A DNA stretch of 64,000 bases from Paenibacillus marchantiae (GTDB lineage Bacteria; Bacillota; Bacilli; Paenibacillales; Paenibacillaceae): positions 2,542,001 to 2,606,000 of the forward strand of contig NZ_CP118270.1 in the NCBI RefSeq assembly GCF_028771845.1, given 5' to 3'. Each line of letters starts with the position of its first letter. Positions within the stretch are counted from its first letter, which is position 1. Shown here one piece after another: positions 37,163 through 46,385 of this stretch. The notes beneath the pieces are model-generated. The model did not search any database and had not been told where the DNA came from. It saw only the letters and a list, made by a program, of their open reading frames with translations. A program made the translations under genes and the position numbers.

Positions 37163-38242
37163 TTGATAAACAACAAGTTTTACCGTATATGCACAGCAAT
37201 TATTTTGCTGCTGCTCATCGTGTATTTGGGGGATAAAGTCAACTTTATTTTCAGCCCCCTGACCTCGCTGATTCACATCATCATTATTCCGCTGCTGATT
37301 GCTGGTTTCTTCTATTATCTGCTGCGTCCGCTCGTCGACTATATGGAACGGCACAAAATGAAACGTGCATTGTCAGTCCTTATTATTTACGTGGTGATTG
37401 CGCTGATTATGGCAGGATTCAGTGTGCTTGTATGGCCTTCACTGCGTGAACAACTGTTGAATTTTGTGGAGAATGCCCCGGTACTGGTTACTTCGCTCAG
37501 TGATCAGTTGGCTGAATTCGAAAAGAGTGGTTTCCTTTCAAAATATATACCTGAGGATTCCGATCTGTTCTCACGCTTCTCCGATTTTCTAAGTCAAGGA
37601 ATTGCCCAGGTAACGGATTATGTATCCGGATTGTTTTCTGTCGTATCTAATCTGGTCATCATTCTGGCGACGTTCCCGATCATGCTGTATTACATGCTCA
37701 AGGAAGGCAGCAAATTTGGAACTAATCTTACACTGTTGCTCCCGAGACGTTACCGTAAAGATGGAGAAGAGACGGTACATGAAATCGATGAAGCTTTGAG
37801 CAGCTACATTGTAGGTCGTGTCATTGTCAATGTAGCCTTGGGCATCCTGATGTATATTGGTTTTCTCTTTCTCGGTTTGCCATATGCATTACTCCTGACG
37901 GCCGTATCCATTATTCTGAACTTCATTCCTTATGTAGGGGCTTTGCTGGCAGCCATTCCTGTCGTCATTGTGGGGTTCATTGAATCACCTTCAATGGCGA
38001 TCTGGTCGCTTGTCATCATTGTTATCGCTCAGCAAATTCAGGATAATCTGATCTCTCCTTATGTCTATGGCAAACAGTTGGACATTCATCCGTTGACTAC
38101 CGTCATCTTACTGCTTGTAGGTGCAGACCTGGGGAACATTCTTGGGATGATTATCGTTATTCCGTTATATATGATCATCAAAATTATTTTCCGGAAGATT
38201 CAAAATCGAATCGTCGAAGACAAGGCAGATCCAGCCAATTAA
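37163..38242 (+). CDS. AI-2E (PerM/YtvI) family transporter
   Basis: 359-residue membrane protein of the AI-2 exporter/PerM family, with seven to eight helices and a soluble loop of about 100 residues after the third helix. Landmarks are PLVDYMERHKMKRALSVL, the ILMYIGFLFLGLPYALLLT stretch and ILNFIPYVGALLAAIPVV, the conserved PxxG region. Members are sporulation or Na+/H+-type transporters in some Firmicutes, so the name is not proof of AI-2 export. I chose TTG 37163, ten bases after GGAGGG. Confidence 0.85.
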   Translation: MINNKFYRICTAIILLLLIVYLGDKVNFIFSPLTSLIHIIIIPLLIAGFFYYLLRPLVDYMERHKMKRALSVLIIYVVIALIMAGFSVLVWPSLREQLLNFVENAPVLVTSLSDQLAEFEKSGFLSKYIPEDSDLFSRFSDFLSQGIAQVTDYVSGLFSVVSNLVIILATFPIMLYYMLKEGSKFGTNLTLLLPRRYRKDGEETVHEIDEALSSYIVGRVIVNVALGILMYIGFLFLGLPYALLLTAVSIILNFIPYVGALLAAIPVVIVGFIESPSMAIWSLVIIVIAQQIQDNLISPYVYGKQLDIHPLTTVILLLVGADLGNILGMIIVIPLYMIIKIIFRKIQNRIVEDKADPAN

Positions 38243-38591
38243 TTCAACTAAGGTGCTAACAACTCTAGGCACCTTATCGTGTGAATTAGCATGAGTGGCC
38301 AAGGCTAACGAACTTCAGGGTCTCTTTTACGCCGGAAAAATGCGAAAGGACCAGCAGATCAAGGCATTAGAGTGTCTGCGATTCGTTAAACTGTTGTAAC
38401 AGTGAAAATAGGGCCAATAGAACGTGCTCGATTCGTTAGATATTCGCCGCGAGAGCGAACTATGCTAAACAGCAAGTATCGCTAACCGCGACTCATCCCA
38501 ATACGCCTGCCATATGAAAAAGGTGGTATCCATCATCTTCACGACGATGGACACCACCTTTTAGTGTATCTATATTGAAGAAGCGAGTTTA
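38243..38591. repeat. Intergenic region with short repeats and a bidirectional terminator
   Basis: A 349-base gap between converging genes. TAAGGTGC/GCACCTTA at 38249-38276 forms a hairpin after the transporter. CGATTCGTTA occurs twice 50 bases apart (38379, 38429), and the reverse form TAACGAA at 38306, suggesting a small dispersed intergenic repeat. No gene seen. The gap ends with the terminator at 38517-38562. Confidence 0.4.
38517..38562. terminator. Bidirectional intrinsic terminator
   Basis: GGTGGTATCCATC (38522-38534) pairs with GATGGACACCACC (38546-38558) with one mismatch, flanked by AAAA and TTTT. Serves the leftward CNNM gene and probably also rightward transcripts. Confidence 0.8.
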
Positions 38592-39935
38592 TTAATTCGT
38601 CTCGTCTTCATCAGTGTAGTCGGACATGGTCAGCGGTTCCTTAGGAACAACGGCGACTTTGTAAAAGCGATTTTTGTCTTTTTCCAGCAACACGAAGGTG
38701 AGATTCTCGAACTCATATTCTTCCTGTTCATTCATCTCTGGACGATGGCTATAAAGCCATCCGCCAATGGTATCCCATTCGTCAGCATCTAGGTTTGACG
38801 TGAACATATCGTTTACTTTGGACAAGGACACCTTGCCATCCATAATGACATAGTTTTCATTGATAACCTGAATATCCTCCACTTCGTCTGCGTCGAACTC
38901 ATCCCGAATTTCTCCGACAATCTGTTCAAGCACATCCTCAATCGTTACAATCCCGGACGTACCTCCATACTCATCGACCAGCACGGCAATATGCACGCCA
39001 TCCTTCTGCATTTTCTTGAGCAGGTCCTTGACCGGAGTCGTTTCGTGAACAGCCGATACCGGCTGAATGAGGGAAGACAGATCGACAGGTTCTTCGTTCC
39101 CGTACAACTCCAGGAAAAATTGTTTGGTATTAATGATACCGATAATATCGTCTTTGCTCTCATTTACTACTGGAAAACGGGTGTATTGTTCTTGACGGAT
39201 AATATCCAGGTTTTCCTCGTTCGATCTATTGACATAAAGGCAGACCATATCAGTCCGGGGTACCATGATTTCTTTGGCAAGCATCTCATCAAAAGCAAAA
39301 ATTCGGCTTACATATCCGAACTCGGCTTGGTTGATTTTGCCGCTCTCAAAGCTTTCATTAATGATAAACTGTAATTCTTCTTCGGAGTGCGCATCTTCAT
39401 GCTCCGATGCAGGTTTGATTCCGAACAACTTGACCAGTTGATTCGCTGAGCTGTTTAACAGCCAGATAAAAGGATACATAATTCGGTTAAACCAGATGAT
39501 AGGTGTAGACGTCAGCAGAGCAACGGCTTCGGCTTTACGGATTGCAATCGTTTTAGGTGCAAGTTCGCCAACTACCACATGCAAATACGTGATGGCAACA
39601 AACGCAATAACAAACGATAAGAATGAAGAAACTGCCTCAGGCATGTTCATGCTTTCGAACACAGGGTGGAGAATTTTCTCTACCGTGGGTTCTCCCAGCC
39701 AGCCCAGTCCCAGAGATGTAATCGTGATACCCAACTGACAGGCGGACAAATATCCATCCAGGTTGGCAACGGCTTGTTTAACAGCCAAGGCACGCTTGTT
39801 TCCTTCTGCAATCATTTGGTCAATCCGGCTCGGACGAATCCGTACCAGAGCGAACTCCACTGCAACAAAAAACGCCGAAAGTCCTATCAAAAATGCAACC
39901 AATACTAAATTTAACGCATACCTCTCACTTTCCAT
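38592..39935 (-). CDS. CNNM/CorC-type hemolysin family protein
   Basis: 447-residue membrane protein: CNNM transmembrane domain (three to four helices, residues 1-190, with GLSAFFVAVEFALVRIRPSR and GELAPKTIAIRKAE), a CBS-pair domain (about 210-335, MVPRTDMV and GTSGIVTIEDVLEQIVGEIRDE) and a C-terminal CorC/HlyC domain. Members are linked to Mg2+ or Co2+ transport; the hemolysin name is historical. AAAGGAG precedes the ATG. Confidence 0.88.
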   Translation of the reverse strand: MESERYALNLVLVAFLIGLSAFFVAVEFALVRIRPSRIDQMIAEGNKRALAVKQAVANLDGYLSACQLGITITSLGLGWLGEPTVEKILHPVFESMNMPEAVSSFLSFVIAFVAITYLHVVVGELAPKTIAIRKAEAVALLTSTPIIWFNRIMYPFIWLLNSSANQLVKLFGIKPASEHEDAHSEEELQFIINESFESGKINQAEFGYVSRIFAFDEMLAKEIMVPRTDMVCLYVNRSNEENLDIIRQEQYTRFPVVNESKDDIIGIINTKQFFLELYGNEEPVDLSSLIQPVSAVHETTPVKDLLKKMQKDGVHIAVLVDEYGGTSGIVTIEDVLEQIVGEIRDEFDADEVEDIQVINENYVIMDGKVSLSKVNDMFTSNLDADEWDTIGGWLYSHRPEMNEQEEYEFENLTFVLLEKDKNRFYKVAVVPKEPLTMSDYTDEDETN

Positions 39936-40311
39936 TAACTAGTCTTCTCCTTTAAGTAATAAGTTTTTAACGAATATTATATCTAATTTTACGTAAGAAG
40001 ACCACCTTCCAATCAAGAAAAGAGGAAGAGTCTGGAAGGCAGAGTATGCGAAATGGCGATGGAGTGCTGATCCGCAGACTGGAATGAATCATATGTAGAG
40101 GGGAACACAGTCAGAATATACAACGCCAAAGCATGGCAAGAACTGGCTGAGCACTGTTACAGATGCGCTGTGTATGTAAAATTTTATCTAAGCAAACGTT
40201 ACGAACAGTGCATACATTGGGTATCTAATGATTAGCTAAAGGCTTTATCGTCAAAGCTTGTACAGTGAGAGAGAACGGCAAGGTTATCCCTTGCCATGAG
40301 GAGGAAGCCGA
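39936..40311. other. Intergenic region with hairpin before cardiolipin synthase
   Basis: 376 bases between divergent genes. The only clear feature is the perfect hairpin GGCAAGG/CCTTGCC at 40277-40295, ending one base before the ribosome-binding region of the cardiolipin synthase gene. No gene or known RNA class recognised. Confidence 0.4.
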
Positions 40312-41751
40312 ATGTTTTGGCTGGTCATTATATTGCTCGTATTTACTTTTCAGGCAGCCACCATTCTGTTGCTGGAATTCCGTAATCCGGCGAAAGCTGT
40401 GGCATGGCTTTTTATTTTATTCTGTGTACCCTTGATCGGCTTTGTTGTGTATTATTTTGTCGCCCAGGACTACAGCAAACGAAAGAAGGTCCGTAAGGGC
40501 GGTTCGCGAATCTTTCGGGAAATACGGGAAACGATCTGGGAGCAGGCTCATATTGTCGAGCATGCCGATCAGATGTCTGGTAGCCGATACAATCATCAGC
40601 ATCGTTTGTTCAACCTGCTGTCACACCTGTCTGAGAGCCCAATTACAGGTTGCAATCGGAGTCAAGTACTGACGAATGGTGAGGAGACATTTGAAGCCAT
40701 GTTGAGGGCCATGGAACAGGCAGAGCACCATCTGCATGTTGAATTTTATATTTTTCGGGATGATGTCATCAGTACAAAGTTTCAGGACGTGATGATTCGC
40801 AAGGCGAAAGAAGGCGTCAAAGTGCGTTTGATCTGCGATGGACTCGGCAGTCACAAGATGAGCTGGAGCTTTATCCGCAAGTTTCAGGACGCAGGCGTGG
40901 AGTTTCATTATTTTCTGCCGCCGCTCATTGCAACGATTGACCGAAGGGTGAATTACCGGAATCACCGTAAAATTGTTGTGGTGGATGGAAGGATTGGATT
41001 TGTGGGTGGAATTAATATAGGTGATGATTATCTCGGACAATATCCGGAGGTTGGATTCTGGCGCGATACCCATGTACAGATTGAAGGAGATGCCGTATAT
41101 TTCCTGCAAAATACGTTCCTGAACGACTGGAAACTTGCTTCCGGCGAGCAGATTACAGAGCCTCAACTGACAGAGCTGTTCCCTCCACATATTTGCAGCG
41201 GGGAAGAGCGGATTCAGATTCTGGCCAGCGGGCCGGATCAGGACTGGGATGCCATTCAAGAAATGTGCTTTGGGGCGATTTCCGTGGCATGCGAACGCAT
41301 ATACATCACAACACCCTATTTCATTCCGGACCCCGCATTGTATGAAGCGATTAAGACAGCTGCCGTGAGCGGGGTAGATGTGAAAATCATCATTCCTTAT
41401 CAATCGGATTCCCGGCTTGTGCACTTGGCCTCACTGTCCTATGTCGAAGAACTGTTGCGTGCGGGAGTGAAATTCTATCAATATCGCAAAGGTTTTGTGC
41501 ATGCCAAGGTCCTGATTGTGGATGATTTGCTTGCGACGGTAGGCACAGCCAATATGGATATGCGGAGCTTTTTCTGCAATTTCGAGTTGACCGCTGTGTT
41601 ATTCGAAAAATCATCCATGGAACGGCTGACCGAGGATTTTGAACGTGATTTGGATGAATGCAGCCAGATTGACGTGAAGGTGTTTCAGCAGCGTTCACGG
41701 TGGCAAAAAGGGGCAGAAATGCTTTCTCGCATGCTTTCTCCGCTGCTTTAG
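40312..41751 (+). CDS. cls: Cardiolipin synthase (phospholipase D type)
   Basis: Joins two phosphatidylglycerols to cardiolipin in the membrane. The 479-residue product has two N-terminal helices (about residues 2-20 and 30-50) and two phospholipase D HKD motifs: NHRKIVVVDGRIGFVGG and VHAKVLIVDDLLATVGTANMD. GAGGAGG precedes ATG 40312. Monocistronic, with a terminator downstream. Confidence 0.93.
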   Translation: MFWLVIILLVFTFQAATILLLEFRNPAKAVAWLFILFCVPLIGFVVYYFVAQDYSKRKKVRKGGSRIFREIRETIWEQAHIVEHADQMSGSRYNHQHRLFNLLSHLSESPITGCNRSQVLTNGEETFEAMLRAMEQAEHHLHVEFYIFRDDVISTKFQDVMIRKAKEGVKVRLICDGLGSHKMSWSFIRKFQDAGVEFHYFLPPLIATIDRRVNYRNHRKIVVVDGRIGFVGGINIGDDYLGQYPEVGFWRDTHVQIEGDAVYFLQNTFLNDWKLASGEQITEPQLTELFPPHICSGEERIQILASGPDQDWDAIQEMCFGAISVACERIYITTPYFIPDPALYEAIKTAAVSGVDVKIIIPYQSDSRLVHLASLSYVEELLRAGVKFYQYRKGFVHAKVLIVDDLLATVGTANMDMRSFFCNFELTAVLFEKSSMERLTEDFERDLDECSQIDVKVFQQRSRWQKGAEMLSRMLSPLL

Positions 41752-41772
41752 CCGTTATAGGGCGGATTTCTC

Positions 41773-41809
41773 AAGATAAGTTCACTTTTTGTGAATTTAT
41801 CTTCTTTTT
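41773..41809 (+). terminator. Intrinsic terminator after cardiolipin synthase
   Basis: AAGATAAGTTCAC (41773-41785) and GTGAATTTATCTT (41791-41803), with one G-T, then CTTTTT. Confidence 0.8.
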
Positions 41810-41819
41810 GCTAACTATT

Positions 41820-41849
41820 TTGCTCAAATTTGATCTTTTATGATATAAT
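41820..41849 (+). promoter_or_regulatory. Promoter of the YitT-like gene
   Basis: TTGCTC at 41820-41825 and TATAAT at 41844-41849 with an 18-base spacer. The start would be near 41856, about 240 bases before the gene. Confidence 0.5.
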
Positions 41850-41879
41850 GTTTATATAAATTATGTCTTGGCGAAGGAG

Positions 41880-41909
41880 GGGAGTCTGCGGGAAAACAGG
41901 CTCCCTTTT
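41880..41909 (+). terminator. Possible attenuator in the YitT-like leader
   Basis: GGGAGTCTG (41880-41888) pairs with CAGGCTCCC (41897-41905) with one G-U, followed by TTTT. It lies inside the leader and just after a Shine-Dalgarno-like GAAGGAGG, so premature termination is possible. The rest of the leader to 42098 shows no convincing gene. Confidence 0.45.
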
Positions 41910-42098
41910 GCTCTCTTTTGGAAGTGTCAACCGGAATTAAGACATACTTGAATACATTTCATATAGCCTTTAGGTGCTTTTATAACGGGGTGCATATAGC
42001 GTTGGGACGGTGTTGTTCCTCTGTATGTAGGGTTCCTCTGGGGTACTTAAATGATTTATGAAATGGATTCACATCTTGATCAAAACGGGGGGGATACC

Positions 42099-43007
42099 AT
42101 GTCCAATGTATCGGTTAAAGAACTAACATCCAAGCCGGACCGCAATGTGAAGAGTTCGGTGTTTTCACTGAAGCTTCTGCAGCGCATCGTGATGATTCTG
42201 GTCGGTGCTGCACTGATGGCTGTGTCACTCGAAGTATTTCTCGTGCCGAATGGCGTTATTGATGGGGGAATAACAGGGATCTCGATTATGGTGTCAGAGC
42301 TTACACATCTGCCACTCGGAATTTTCCTGACCTTGCTGAACTTGCCTTTCCTGATTCTGGGGTATAAACAAATTGGTAAAACGTTTGCGCTATCTACACT
42401 GCTCGGGATCGTTGTAATGTCCATTGGAACGTCATTGTTACACCGCGTTCCTGCACTGACGCCAGGTGAACCACTGCTTGGAGCTGTATTTGGTGGGTTG
42501 ATCTTGGGGGTTGGTGTTGGTCTCGTCATTCGTTCTGGCGGTTCACTGGATGGTACGGAGATTGTAGCCATACTGTTGAGTGAGAAATCACCATTGTCTG
42601 TAGGTCAGATCGTATTGTTCATTAACGTATTTATTTTTGCAGGTGCAGGTTTTGTGTTTGGCTGGCCAAACGCCCTGTATTCCATGATTGCTTATTATAT
42701 TGCAATGAAGATGATTGATATTGTGAATGAAGGATTGGATCAATCCAAATCGGTATGGATTATCAGCGAGAAGTACCGTGATATTGGTTCAGCCTTAACC
42801 GACCGTCTGGGTCGTGGTGTCACTTTCCTGGATGGAGAGGGTGGCTTCAGCGGAGACGAGAAGAAAATTATCTTTGTGGTTATTACTCGTTTGGAAGAAG
42901 CTAAACTGAAGTCCATTGTTGAAGATTGGGACCCACATGCCTTTGTGGCGATTGGCAACATTCACGATGTGAAGGGCGGACGTTTCAAGAAAAAAGGTAT
43001 ACATTAG
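42099..43007 (+). CDS. YitT family membrane protein (DUF2179 tail)
   Basis: 302-residue protein with five to six N-terminal helices (GVIDGGITGISIM and GGSLDGTEIVAILLSEK are family landmarks) and a soluble C-terminal DUF2179-type domain of about 80 residues (KKIIFVVITRLEEAKLKSIV). Function unknown; common in Firmicutes in several copies. ATG 42099 follows a strong GGGGGGGA. ATG 42051 upstream has no ribosome site. Confidence 0.87.
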   Translation: MSNVSVKELTSKPDRNVKSSVFSLKLLQRIVMILVGAALMAVSLEVFLVPNGVIDGGITGISIMVSELTHLPLGIFLTLLNLPFLILGYKQIGKTFALSTLLGIVVMSIGTSLLHRVPALTPGEPLLGAVFGGLILGVGVGLVIRSGGSLDGTEIVAILLSEKSPLSVGQIVLFINVFIFAGAGFVFGWPNALYSMIAYYIAMKMIDIVNEGLDQSKSVWIISEKYRDIGSALTDRLGRGVTFLDGEGGFSGDEKKIIFVVITRLEEAKLKSIVEDWDPHAFVAIGNIHDVKGGRFKKKGIH

Positions 43008-43032
43008 CGAATCTCATCGCGCGTAAACGAAA

Positions 43033-43075
43033 AGATAGCCGGTACCCTTGGTTTGAGGGTGACCGGCTATTTTTG
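43033..43075. terminator. Terminator between converging genes
   Basis: ATAGCCGGT and ACCGGCTAT with an inner CCT/AGG pair, then TTTTTG. It ends the YitT-like gene and overlaps the last codons of the leftward polymerase gene. Confidence 0.75.
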
Positions 43076-43957
43076 TTTTAAATGCTGGATGATCAGTTCA
43101 ACAGGCTGAGGTTCGACAGCTGCGATCAGATCCCCGGTCTTCGTCAGGCGCTCCACGATGTTCATCAAGTGGTAATCCTTGATCGAAACGTTGTTCCGCA
43201 CTTCATCCCATGTGAGTGGAGTAGACACAGTGCCGCCTGGCTTGGCGCGGGGAGTGTAAGGAGCTGCGAGTGTTTTGCCACCGTAATGCTGGAGGTAATC
43301 AAAATAAATGCGATCCCCCCGATCTTTTTTTAGTCGTTCCAGTGTAAATAGATCCGGATGTTTTTGAGTGACGTATTTGCCTACAAAATAACCGATGTCT
43401 CTTAATTCATCGAAGGTTACACCTTGGCGGATCGGAACAATAATCTGTACACCTGTGGCACCGGATGTTTTCGGTACCGATCTCAAACCAAGCGAAGTTA
43501 GCGTTTCCCCCACGATTAAGGCCGCCTGCATAATGCGAGGTTCTTCTTCCTGCGAAGGATCGAGATCAATCATCCACTCGCAAGGCAGATGGTTGCCTAC
43601 GGCATGCAAGGAAGGATGAAACTCCAGAGCGGCCAGATTGCCAAGCCATAACAGATCAGGGAGGTCGTTCATCACCACATATCGTATCCCGTCATGCATC
43701 TCGGTTCGCACAAACTCCGGAACTGGCTCTGGGGCATTTTTCTGATAGAAAAACTCGCCGCCTGCACCATGCGGATAACGTATCGTGGTGAGCAGCCGAT
43801 TACGGGTGTAAGTAAGTAGGTAGGGAGCCAGTGCCGCCAACTTTTGCAAATAGATAGCCTTGGTTACACCTGCTTCGGGCCATAACAACTTGTCTGGATT
43901 AGTCACAGTAAGTTCCATTCCATTAATCGTTATGGTGCCCTTTATTGTATGGGCCAT
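43067..43957 (-). CDS. LigD-type DNA polymerase (primase-like end-joining polymerase)
   Basis: Stand-alone 296-residue polymerase domain of the LigD/PrimPol family, which fills gaps during Ku-dependent end joining. Visible: NPDKLLWPEAGVTKAIYL, the catalytic WMIDLDPS, KTSGATGVQIIVPI (a Gln where many members have His) and DRIYFDYLQHYGGKTLAAPYTPRAKPG. ATG 43957 follows GAGGAGG. It lies 79 bases after the ligase gene on the same strand, so the two are probably co-transcribed and replace a single LigD. Confidence 0.88.
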   Translation of the reverse strand: MAHTIKGTITINGMELTVTNPDKLLWPEAGVTKAIYLQKLAALAPYLLTYTRNRLLTTIRYPHGAGGEFFYQKNAPEPVPEFVRTEMHDGIRYVVMNDLPDLLWLGNLAALEFHPSLHAVGNHLPCEWMIDLDPSQEEEPRIMQAALIVGETLTSLGLRSVPKTSGATGVQIIVPIRQGVTFDELRDIGYFVGKYVTQKHPDLFTLERLKKDRGDRIYFDYLQHYGGKTLAAPYTPRAKPGGTVSTPLTWDEVRNNVSIKDYHLMNIVERLTKTGDLIAAVEPQPVELIIQHLKQK

Positions 43958-44036
43958 GAATAACACCTCCTCTGGGGAACAAGTATAATTTAAAAGGAAA
44001 GCCTTTTTACTTTTTCAGGTGGATGTAAAAATTAGT

Positions 44037-45002
44037 TTATCGTTCAGGGATAAGATGACTGATCTGGCTGATCTCACACTCATCTCGCTTTACCGAAGCA
44101 AAAGCCTGGATGCTTGGGTGACGTAGGGTAAGATGGTGGGTGAGTTCCATGAATTGCACTTTGACTCCGATCTGTGGTTCAACCCATGTCGTCTCCGCGC
44201 TTCTCTCAGGTATGTTATGGAATGGTCTATCCTTTCGGATGAGAGGCTGTACTTCTTCGGTTAGTTTACGCCAGGAGTCCGAGTTCAGTTTACCCGTGCC
44301 GACATGACCAATATAGACAAAGTTTGGCCCATCATATACACCAACTGCGATTGCATTGACGATACCACTGCGGTAGGTGACCCCGCCAATCATCGCATAT
44401 AGATCGTGGAAAATCTTGACCTTCTGCCAGCGTTGATCCTTACCGTTGATTCCATAGGTACTGGAAAGGTCTTTACATACAATTCCCTCCATCTGGTGCT
44501 GTCTCATCACAGTGAGCAGGGCGTCCGGATCTGACGTGTTGGTCACCTCCTGAACATGGGGAGCAGGATTCAGAACTTGATGCAGCAGACGCTGACGTTT
44601 TGCAAGTGGTTGATCTGTGACCCATACCCCATCGCAGAAAAGAATATCAAATACCATATAAGTCACCGGAATCTGGTTTACAGCTTGGGCAATGCCGTCC
44701 GGTCTGCTCATGCGATCTCGCCGCAACACGTGATAGAAGGACGGTTTTCCCGTATCCGGGTCAAGGGCAATAATCTCTCCATCCAAAATATAAGAAGGGA
44801 CGGAGCACAGATTGCGTGGCTGAACCAGCTCAGGATATTGCGCAGTTCGGTTGTGCAATCTGCGATTAATTAATTGAATTCCCTGTCCGTCCTCGTAAGC
44901 AAGCATGCGGACCCCATCCCATTTGATTTGGGCAATCCAGTTTTGCCCGCTAGGGATCACATCTCGGGATATAGGTTCAAAAGGAACCAGAGGATTGAAC
45001 AT
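44037..45002 (-). CDS. ATP-dependent DNA ligase (LigD ligase domain)
   Basis: 321-residue ATP-dependent ligase sealing breaks held by Ku. Nucleotidyltransferase motifs: I at IKWDGVRM (Lys nucleophile), YILDGEI, YMVFDILF, EGIVCKD and WQKVK; an OB-fold follows. I chose the ATG of MFNPLVPF because GAAAGGAG lies ten bases upstream; the TTG at 45029 precedes that site. No polymerase domain is fused; that is the next gene. The spore germination permease gene lies directly upstream. Confidence 0.88.
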   Translation of the reverse strand: MFNPLVPFEPISRDVIPSGQNWIAQIKWDGVRMLAYEDGQGIQLINRRLHNRTAQYPELVQPRNLCSVPSYILDGEIIALDPDTGKPSFYHVLRRDRMSRPDGIAQAVNQIPVTYMVFDILFCDGVWVTDQPLAKRQRLLHQVLNPAPHVQEVTNTSDPDALLTVMRQHQMEGIVCKDLSSTYGINGKDQRWQKVKIFHDLYAMIGGVTYRSGIVNAIAVGVYDGPNFVYIGHVGTGKLNSDSWRKLTEEVQPLIRKDRPFHNIPERSAETTWVEPQIGVKVQFMELTHHLTLRHPSIQAFASVKRDECEISQISHLIPER

Positions 45003-45070
45003 GTGCCTAAAACTCCTTTCCTCTTTCAAATCTGCCTGGAGGTTGATGCCCTAAGTTGACTGTCGCAAGT

Positions 45071-46168
45071 TTAACTCTTCCGCAGCCGTACCCTTAGTTT
45101 ATGTACCATAATGAGCAGCAAAGGAATTGCAATGCCACAGGTCAGGTCCCAATCAATCCAATATGGAATAACAACCTTGAGATAGAAATTTTCGTTTGGA
45201 GCTAGAACAATGGACATGGCCAGAACCAACAGGGCACCAGGCAAAATGAGTGGACGATAGCTGGACAATTTGAAGAGATGAGTGATTCCGAGTACAAAGC
45301 TATAGAAAAACAGAATGCTTTTGAAAAAGACGGCGATAATCCAGACGGAAGCCATAAAGGCTTCGATCCGTTGCAAAGAGTTGCCTATGTTAATCTTCAG
45401 CGACAGATTAAATGCTGCGAACCAATGGTGCTGCGTCATAAATGGCCCCATGACCAGCAGACAGATGGTTAGCGTTAGGGTAAGCATCAATCCGCCTATA
45501 ATGGCTGCCAGAAGGATATCCTTTTCCCAATGTGCTTCCTTTTTGGCATAAGGAAAGAGCATAAGAAAGATACACAATTCACAATAAGGATAGGTAAGCA
45601 CAGCGACAAAGCCTTTAAAGGGATTCAGAAATCCTTCTCCAAGAACAGGCTTGATGTTGTCCAGATGTGATTGCGGGAACAGACAGACGGTCAGAATGAG
45701 CAGAAATAGCACAATCAGGGGAAGAAATACCTCGGCGCTCCTGCCTATGGGTTCCAGACCAGATAAGAGCCCCCAGACAAGAGTGAAAACAAAGAGCAAA
45801 TTCACAATGAAGAGCGGGGATTCAGGCAAGATCTGGGTCGTCATGAAATCCCCAATTTCTCGTATAAACGCGGAGGTACCCATTAGAAAATAGAATAGAT
45901 AAAAACAGCTGATGAAGGCCCCGATCCAGGGCCCAAGAGTATGCAATGCATGTTGAATCAGATTCATCCGGGGCTGCAGTTTGTACACAACGAGCATAAT
46001 GGACAGTATGCCTGCTCCTCCAGCAACGCCCAATAATGCGGACAACCATGCATCCTGATGCGCATATGAAGTGATCATCGAGGGGAAGACGATAATCTGT
46101 TCACCAATCGTGCATAAGAACATCAGCGAGCCCAGTTGTCTTACAGTTAAACGCCCCTTTTCAATCAT
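45071..46168 (-). CDS. Spore germination permease (GerB/GerKB family)
   Basis: Integral membrane subunit of a nutrient germinant receptor in the spore inner membrane, of the endospore permease family (APC superfamily). 365 residues, about ten helices, beginning IEKGRLTVRQLGSLMFLCTIGEQIIVFPSM. ATG 46168 follows GAAGGAG. The usual partners GerA and GerC are not adjacent, so it is an orphan or works with subunits elsewhere. Confidence 0.85.
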   Translation of the reverse strand: MIEKGRLTVRQLGSLMFLCTIGEQIIVFPSMITSYAHQDAWLSALLGVAGGAGILSIMLVVYKLQPRMNLIQHALHTLGPWIGAFISCFYLFYFLMGTSAFIREIGDFMTTQILPESPLFIVNLLFVFTLVWGLLSGLEPIGRSAEVFLPLIVLFLLILTVCLFPQSHLDNIKPVLGEGFLNPFKGFVAVLTYPYCELCIFLMLFPYAKKEAHWEKDILLAAIIGGLMLTLTLTICLLVMGPFMTQHHWFAAFNLSLKINIGNSLQRIEAFMASVWIIAVFFKSILFFYSFVLGITHLFKLSSYRPLILPGALLVLAMSIVLAPNENFYLKVVIPYWIDWDLTCGIAIPLLLIMVHKLRVRLRKS

Positions 46169-46277
46169 GTGGGTTCTCCTTCGCATGTCGATCTAGATAT
46201 TTGGTTAGGATACGCCAATTGCACCAATTTTATTAGGAAATGGATAAAGGCATATATCAACATAAAAAAAGGTAGGC

Positions 46278-46334
46278 AAAAAAGCCCGGACAACTGAATT
46301 CCCTATATGGAGCGAGGGAATTTGTGTCCGGGCT
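46278..46334 (-). terminator. Strong leftward terminator of the dioxygenase gene
   Basis: AGCCCGGACA (46283-46292) and TGTCCGGGCT (46325-46334), with inner GAATTCCCT/AGGGAATT pairing. The T-run for the leftward direction is given by the A-run at 46278-46283. Confidence 0.85.
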
Positions 46335-46385
46335 AATCAGAGTACTCAATTTAATACACAATATTCACGTCACGGATTTCCCGTG

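Noticed and set aside
40621..41424. 267-codon frame antisense to cardiolipin synthase
   Set aside because: Shadow of a gene with both HKD motifs on the plus strand.
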